A stretch of 64,000 nt of DNA from Bufo bufo (lineage: Eukaryota; Chordata; Amphibia; Anura; Bufonidae): positions 504,962,301-505,026,300 of the forward strand of contig NC_053390.1 in assembly GCF_905171765.1 (NCBI RefSeq), given 5' to 3'. Positions 39,801 to 45,800 of this stretch are shown here, one piece after another. Position 1 is the first letter of the stretch. Every line of letters starts with the position of its first letter. The notes beneath the pieces are model-generated. The model worked only from the letters and a program-made list of their open reading frames with translations, was not told the DNA's origin and searched no databases. The position numbers and the translations under genes are program-made.

Positions 39801-42800
39801 CAGCAACAATTTTCCTACCCCCTGAGGAACATCATGCGAAATGTGCAAGTTGGGGTTTTAGGGTTCCAGGGCTAGGGAAAACTTAGGGCATTCCTACATA
39901 GGGACAGTTTCCGGACCTGGTTGCCCTTATCAGGGTGGGTGCTCTGTGATTAGGTTTTTTAGGTCCAGTTTAGTACTCCCTGATAGGGAATAATGAGGAC
40001 AGATTGTATCCCTGGATTTATGCTGTATGTCCTTTACATGACATGGGCAGGTTTTATCCACTGGAAGTAAAAAAATTTAGATTTCTATTGAATGACAGCA
40101 GGCAGAGAAGTTGAAACAAAACTGAAGTAATGTAGAAATTATATTGGAAAACTATAACTTTTCATTATACAAAAAAGAAACTTTATTTTCTGAAACTTTA
40201 AAAAACAATTCCATGCAGAGTGATCCAGTAAAAAAATCTGTATATCTTGCAGTATCCATTTTTAGCTGGGCTGCCAACTGATCTATTAGACACATGCGGG
40301 TGAGGTTTCAGGAAATCCTCCTGATGGAAACCTTAGGCGGACACCGAAGTGTGAAAAAGGCCAAATCCTTTTTTCTTTTTTTAAAAACATCTGTATCAAA
40401 AAATCTCAGTTCGTCCCAATGTGTCTCTAAGCAGGGAACTTACCTGCAAGTACTGCAGAAGTGATATTCCCATAGGTGTACACTGGGATGGGCTGATCAC
40501 TTAGTGAGGAGGTCAGGCCTTCTCTGAGAATGTCTTCTATCTGCTCTCGATCATCAGTGTGAACTGATGAAATAAACTGCATCTTGAGATGGGCAATGAT
40601 GCTTGCATTCCCTCTGCTGTAAGCACATTCAGAATAATACAGGAATAGTTTATTTTGTACTCTATTACACTATAAAATATGTATTTAACTTTCTGGATGA
40701 AAAGTAAAAAACAAAAAAGAAATCTATATACATTAGTTTGTCTATACTTTTACTACATATATCTATCTCATATATCATATCTTCACACCAGTACTATTGT
40801 TATAGGAGCAGAACAACGAAAATATCGGAAGTCTGAGATTCAACGCATAAGTGACTCGAACAAAGCCAACAAATACCAATAACATAAATGGGGTCCATTA
40901 GGTTTCCATTCGGAAAAATGCATACAGAACTTTTCTCCGCACTGTTTTTGACAAAATCTACGAAGGAGGCCCCATGTCACGATGCGCTCTGTGCGTGGTT
41001 CCAGGAGGCGGGGCCCGTTCCCTTGGGAACCACACTGGGGCTGAGTGCCGAGCTGATCACTCAGCGCTCGGCTGTATGGGCTGCATTGGAACTCAGGAGT
41101 CATGTAACGCTGGCCACATCACATGACTCCACTAGTGCTCTATTTAAACAGGCAATCTGTGGCCAGCAGAGGTCCTTCCTGCATGATACTCACCTGGTTT
41201 GTTTGTTCCTGCTTGGCTTCCGATTTCCCGTCCGTCTCATCCTCTGGTCTTGGCATGCTCTCCTGGTTTGACTTCAGCTTGTCCTGACGATTCTCTGCTT
41301 GCTCCTCCGGTACCCTTTCTGCTCTCTTGGTTTTGACACGGCTTGTTTGACCTTTCTGTTTATGTGTTGTTTGTCTTCCCTGCACTATCCTAGCTAAGGG
41401 TTTGTCGACCAGTTGTCCCTTGTCGCTAGGACTTGCGAGGCAAGTAGGCAGGGACAGGGGTGAGGGTGGAGTTCAGTGGTCACTACCCCACCCCCTGTGT
41501 GTGTGACACCCCAAACAAATGCTCAGAGGTGAACAAGCCCTTAACCCAATTTTTTGTATGAAGCCTTTCAGGATTTTCACACATCAGAATCTACACCTAA
41601 ATCCTGATTGAATGTCCTGATGTTCTACCAGTAATGCAGCTGAATTGGATATTTTACATGCCATTCACATTCTCCAGAAAAATATCTCAGCTTAAGGCCA
41701 TACTCACACAGCCAAAATCTGAAATAGATGTATATTTGCCCTGAAATCTATAGCAGCAATTCAAGGCTGATTTCTGCCACAGTTTTTCCTTTTTACAGTG
41801 CCCAAGACTGCAGCAAGAACTGACACCCTCACTCATTTCAAATTCATGCAAGTAGCAATCTGTGCTATTTGAATATAGCATGGATTGAAACAGTTATCCA
41901 AAACTGTTTTACATGGATTTTTGCTGAAGAATACATGTTGAAATTCTCACCAAATATGATGTTTGAACGTGCCCTAAAAATGAACGTTCTGTTAATTTTA
42001 AAGGGATTCTGTCATCAGAAATGAGCCCTATAAGCTAAACATATGGCGATGTCCCTTGTAAAACACTGAATCCTAAAGTGAGTTTATCAAATGCCCCTGT
42101 GGCTCTATATTCATAAAAAAGCGGTTTATATCACCTGTCAATCACTTAAAAATGTGTCCAAGGGGACGTCTCATGGTGAAAGGTGCCCGGCCGTTTAGGT
42201 GCCCAGCGCCGCCTTCTGAGCTGAAATCGCCGCCCTCCCTTTCATTCGATCCGCCTACCTCAGGTGACTAACCTTCCTTGTGCCCAGCCGTGCCCAGCCG
42301 TGCCCGCCTGTGAAGGAGCCCAGCACCGCCTATGTCTCCTCCTTTCATCAACGATAGATAGCCGTAATCTCGCGCATGCGCAGTTCTTTCCCTGAGGCTG
42401 ATGCCAGCACAGGGAAGGAACACTATAACGGCACTGCGCATGCGCGAGCTCGCGCATCGCAAGATTACGGCTATCTATCTTTGATGAAAGGAGGAGCCAT
42501 AGGCAGTGCTGGGCTCCTTCACAGGCGGGCGTGGCTGGGCACGGCTGGGCACAAGGAAGGTTAGTCACCTGAGGTAGGCGGATCGAATGAAAGGGAGGGC
42601 GGCGATTTCAGCTCAGAAGGCGGCGCTGGGCACCTAAACGGCCAGGCACCTTTCACCATGAGACGTCCCCTTGGACACATTTTTAAGTGATTGTCAGGTG
42701 ATATAAACCGCTTTTTTATGAATATAGAGCCACAGGGGCATTTGATAAACTCACTTTAGGATTCAGTGTTTTACAAGGGACATCGCCATATGTTTAGCTT

Positions 42801-45800
42801 ATAGGGCTCATTTCTGATGACAGAATCCCTTTAAATCCACAGCATGTTCATTATAACAGCAGATTCCACACAGAAAAGACGCCGATAAGGTCTATTGAAT
42901 TACAATGGAGCTAATCCAAGAACATTCTGCTGGCACATATAGTATTATGCAAAATGATGAAAAGTAAGTATGTTTTCAAAATTAGAAATTAATAATTTAT
43001 TTTTATCAATTAAGTATATGCAAAGTAAATAAACAAAACAGAAAACGAAATTAAATCAACATTTGGTGAGACCACCCTTTGTCTTCAACAGCATAAATGT
43101 TTCCAGATACACACTGCACAGTGTTTGAAGGAACTCCGTTTTTGTTACAAACATCTTGGAGAACTAAGCTTCTATGGATATAAGCTTGCTCAGATCCCTC
43201 TATTTCTTAATGTAATCCCGGAAAGATGCGATGATGTTGAGATCAGGGCTCTGTGGGGGCCATATCATAACTTCCAGGACTCCTTGTTCTTCTCTAGGCT
43301 GCAGATACGACTGGCCTTAATTCCACTCAACTGTGCATGAAAACAAAGGAATTGGAGTGCAAAAAAATTTAAACACGTGCTCTGGACTTATGAGTCAAAA
43401 TTTGAAAGATTTGTCTGTAACAGTATGTTCATGGAAGGGCTGGAGAGCAGTTCAATAATGAATGTCTGCAGAAAACAGTGCAGCATGGTGGAGGTTCCTT
43501 GCAAATTTGGTGCTGCATTTCAGCAAATGGAGTTGGGGTTTTGGCAGGATTAATAGTGTCTTCAATGAGGAAATACAGGCAGATACTTACCCATCATGCA
43601 ATACCATTAGGGAGGCATCCGATTGGCTCCAAATTTACTCTGCGGCTGGACAACAACCCCAAACAAACAGCTAATGGAACAGGGAATATTGGAAGTGATT
43701 GCTCTTTTGTTCATTTACTTTGCATTTTGTTAATTGATAAAAATAATCTAGTAACCTTTCTATTTTTGAAAGCGTTCTTACTTGGCTGCATTTTTCCCAG
43801 CACCTAAAACTTTTGCACAGTACTGTACATGGCAGAAATCCAAGTCCACATCAGTTTTCTACCACAAATATATTTGCATATGATCAATTATCGTCACAAC
43901 AGTAAAACAACAGCCACATAATCTGAAAGTGGCAGTGTGTCAGATGCTGAGAACCACTAGTCAGAAAATATATAATGAGAAAATATATTTACTTACCTGT
44001 AATGTAAAACTGTTAATCCTGTATAACTATCTTCTAGAACAGTATTCTTGAAACTGGATTTCAACTAAGTGAAGAGTGCAAAATGTAAAGTATATAAATG
44101 ACATAAAAAAATACACCAACTCAGCCATGAACTGATACATAAATGCAAAATTTGACCTAGGTCGCCTTCCCACAGTAAAGGTACGTTCACGCAGAGATTT
44201 TTGGAGGAGGTTTTGAAGCAGATTTTACTGCAGGTTTTTTTTAACCAAAGTCAGAAGTGGCTTCTAAAGGAATCAGAAATAGACTTAAACTTCTCCTTCC
44301 TCCTGGATCCACTTCTGGTTTTGGCTGAAAAATGCTGACAATTCTGTCTCAAATCTTCTCCAAAAATCTCAGTGTGAACCTAACCTTATAAGTCAGATGA
44401 TATGTGTTGTATGAATTGGTAATTTCCTATCTTTAGCCGGCTATGAGCTAATACAATACATTTTATACAAATTTACACAGATTAATTCCAATTTTGTGAG
44501 AAGTGCAACAAAAACTGTAGCATGCACCAAGCCGTATTAAATAGATTTAAACAAATGCATCTAGGGGAAGAGAAGATTTTATATTTTTCGGACTATAAGA
44601 CACACTTTCCCCCCAAAAAGTGAGGCAAAAGTTGCAGTGGTTCTCATAGTCAGAGTGCTAATGACCGCTTCCAAGCGGTCATCAGCATGTGGGAGGCATG
44701 GGGAGCGGTAAGGGAGGTGCTGCACTGGCTCTACTCACCCTGGTCTTCTTCCGGTCCCCGCTCTGCACTATGTCCTGACAGCTTCCAGCATCAAGATGTA
44801 GTGCACATAGATGCACACTATGACCTGACGCTGTGCAACTTCAGGTCACAGTGCATCGTGGGCCAGAAGAAGACTAGGGAGCAGTGAGTGGCAGCACCAT
44901 CAAGAGCAAGCGAGGTAAGTTTATTTCTATTTTTTTTAGGATGGGACTCAATCTGAGGCTGATGGGACTATCATCTGAGGCTGATGGCGGTCTGATCGGA
45001 GGCTAATAGGGTCTGATTGGAGGCTGATGAAGCTTGGGGGTCTGAGGGTCTGATCTGAAGCTCATGGAGCTTGGTGGTCTGATCTGAGGTCTGATGGAGC
45101 TTGAGGGTCTGATTTTGGGGTATGGTCTGAGATCTGATGAAAAAAAAAATCTTATTTTCCTCCTCAAAATCCAAAGTGAGTCTTATAGTCTAAAAAAATG
45201 GTACATCACTGAGGAGGCTACATGGACTGTTTCTCTCTGGCTGTGAGCTGCCCAATCGCAGCGGAAAGCGTCACAGCCAGGGAGAAGGTTATCTTTTTTT
45301 TCCCTGGCTGTGACACTCTCCGCTGCTATTGGCCAGCTCACAGCCAGGGAGAAGGAGACACCCCTTGAGAAACTCGGCCATCTTTTCCTCCCTGTACCGA
45401 TGCTGCTAATTAGCATACAGGGCGTCAAAAGTGAATGGGGGACACAGCAGGGGAACGGAGCAGCCAACGTGAAAAAGATAAAGCGCCCTGACATCTCCAA
45501 ATAAAGCCCTACACTGTCAGGTAATAAAATTGCAATGTTAGGAACAGTGAAAATTCCTCTTTAAGTATCCCAGATATCATGAAGGCAACAGAGAGATTGC
45601 TAATTGGACTTTTGATTTCATGGCTTTAAAAAGGACTGAAAAACATCCATAAAAAAAAAACTTAGGGCCCCTTCACATGAAATTTTTTCACGTTGTTTTT
45701 CACTAACTTTCCGCACAGAATCCACCCAAAAAAATGCCTCTAAAAAGCCTCCCATTTAAATGAATTTCAGTCACTGGAAAAAAGAGGCAGCATGCTCTAT

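Noticed and set aside
44053..44064. Acceptor at 44054 (exon start 44053) for the middle SEA exon
   Set aside because: It would not match the phase 0 end of the upstream exon; TTCACTTAG at 44065 does and adds LKSS, which fits the domain.
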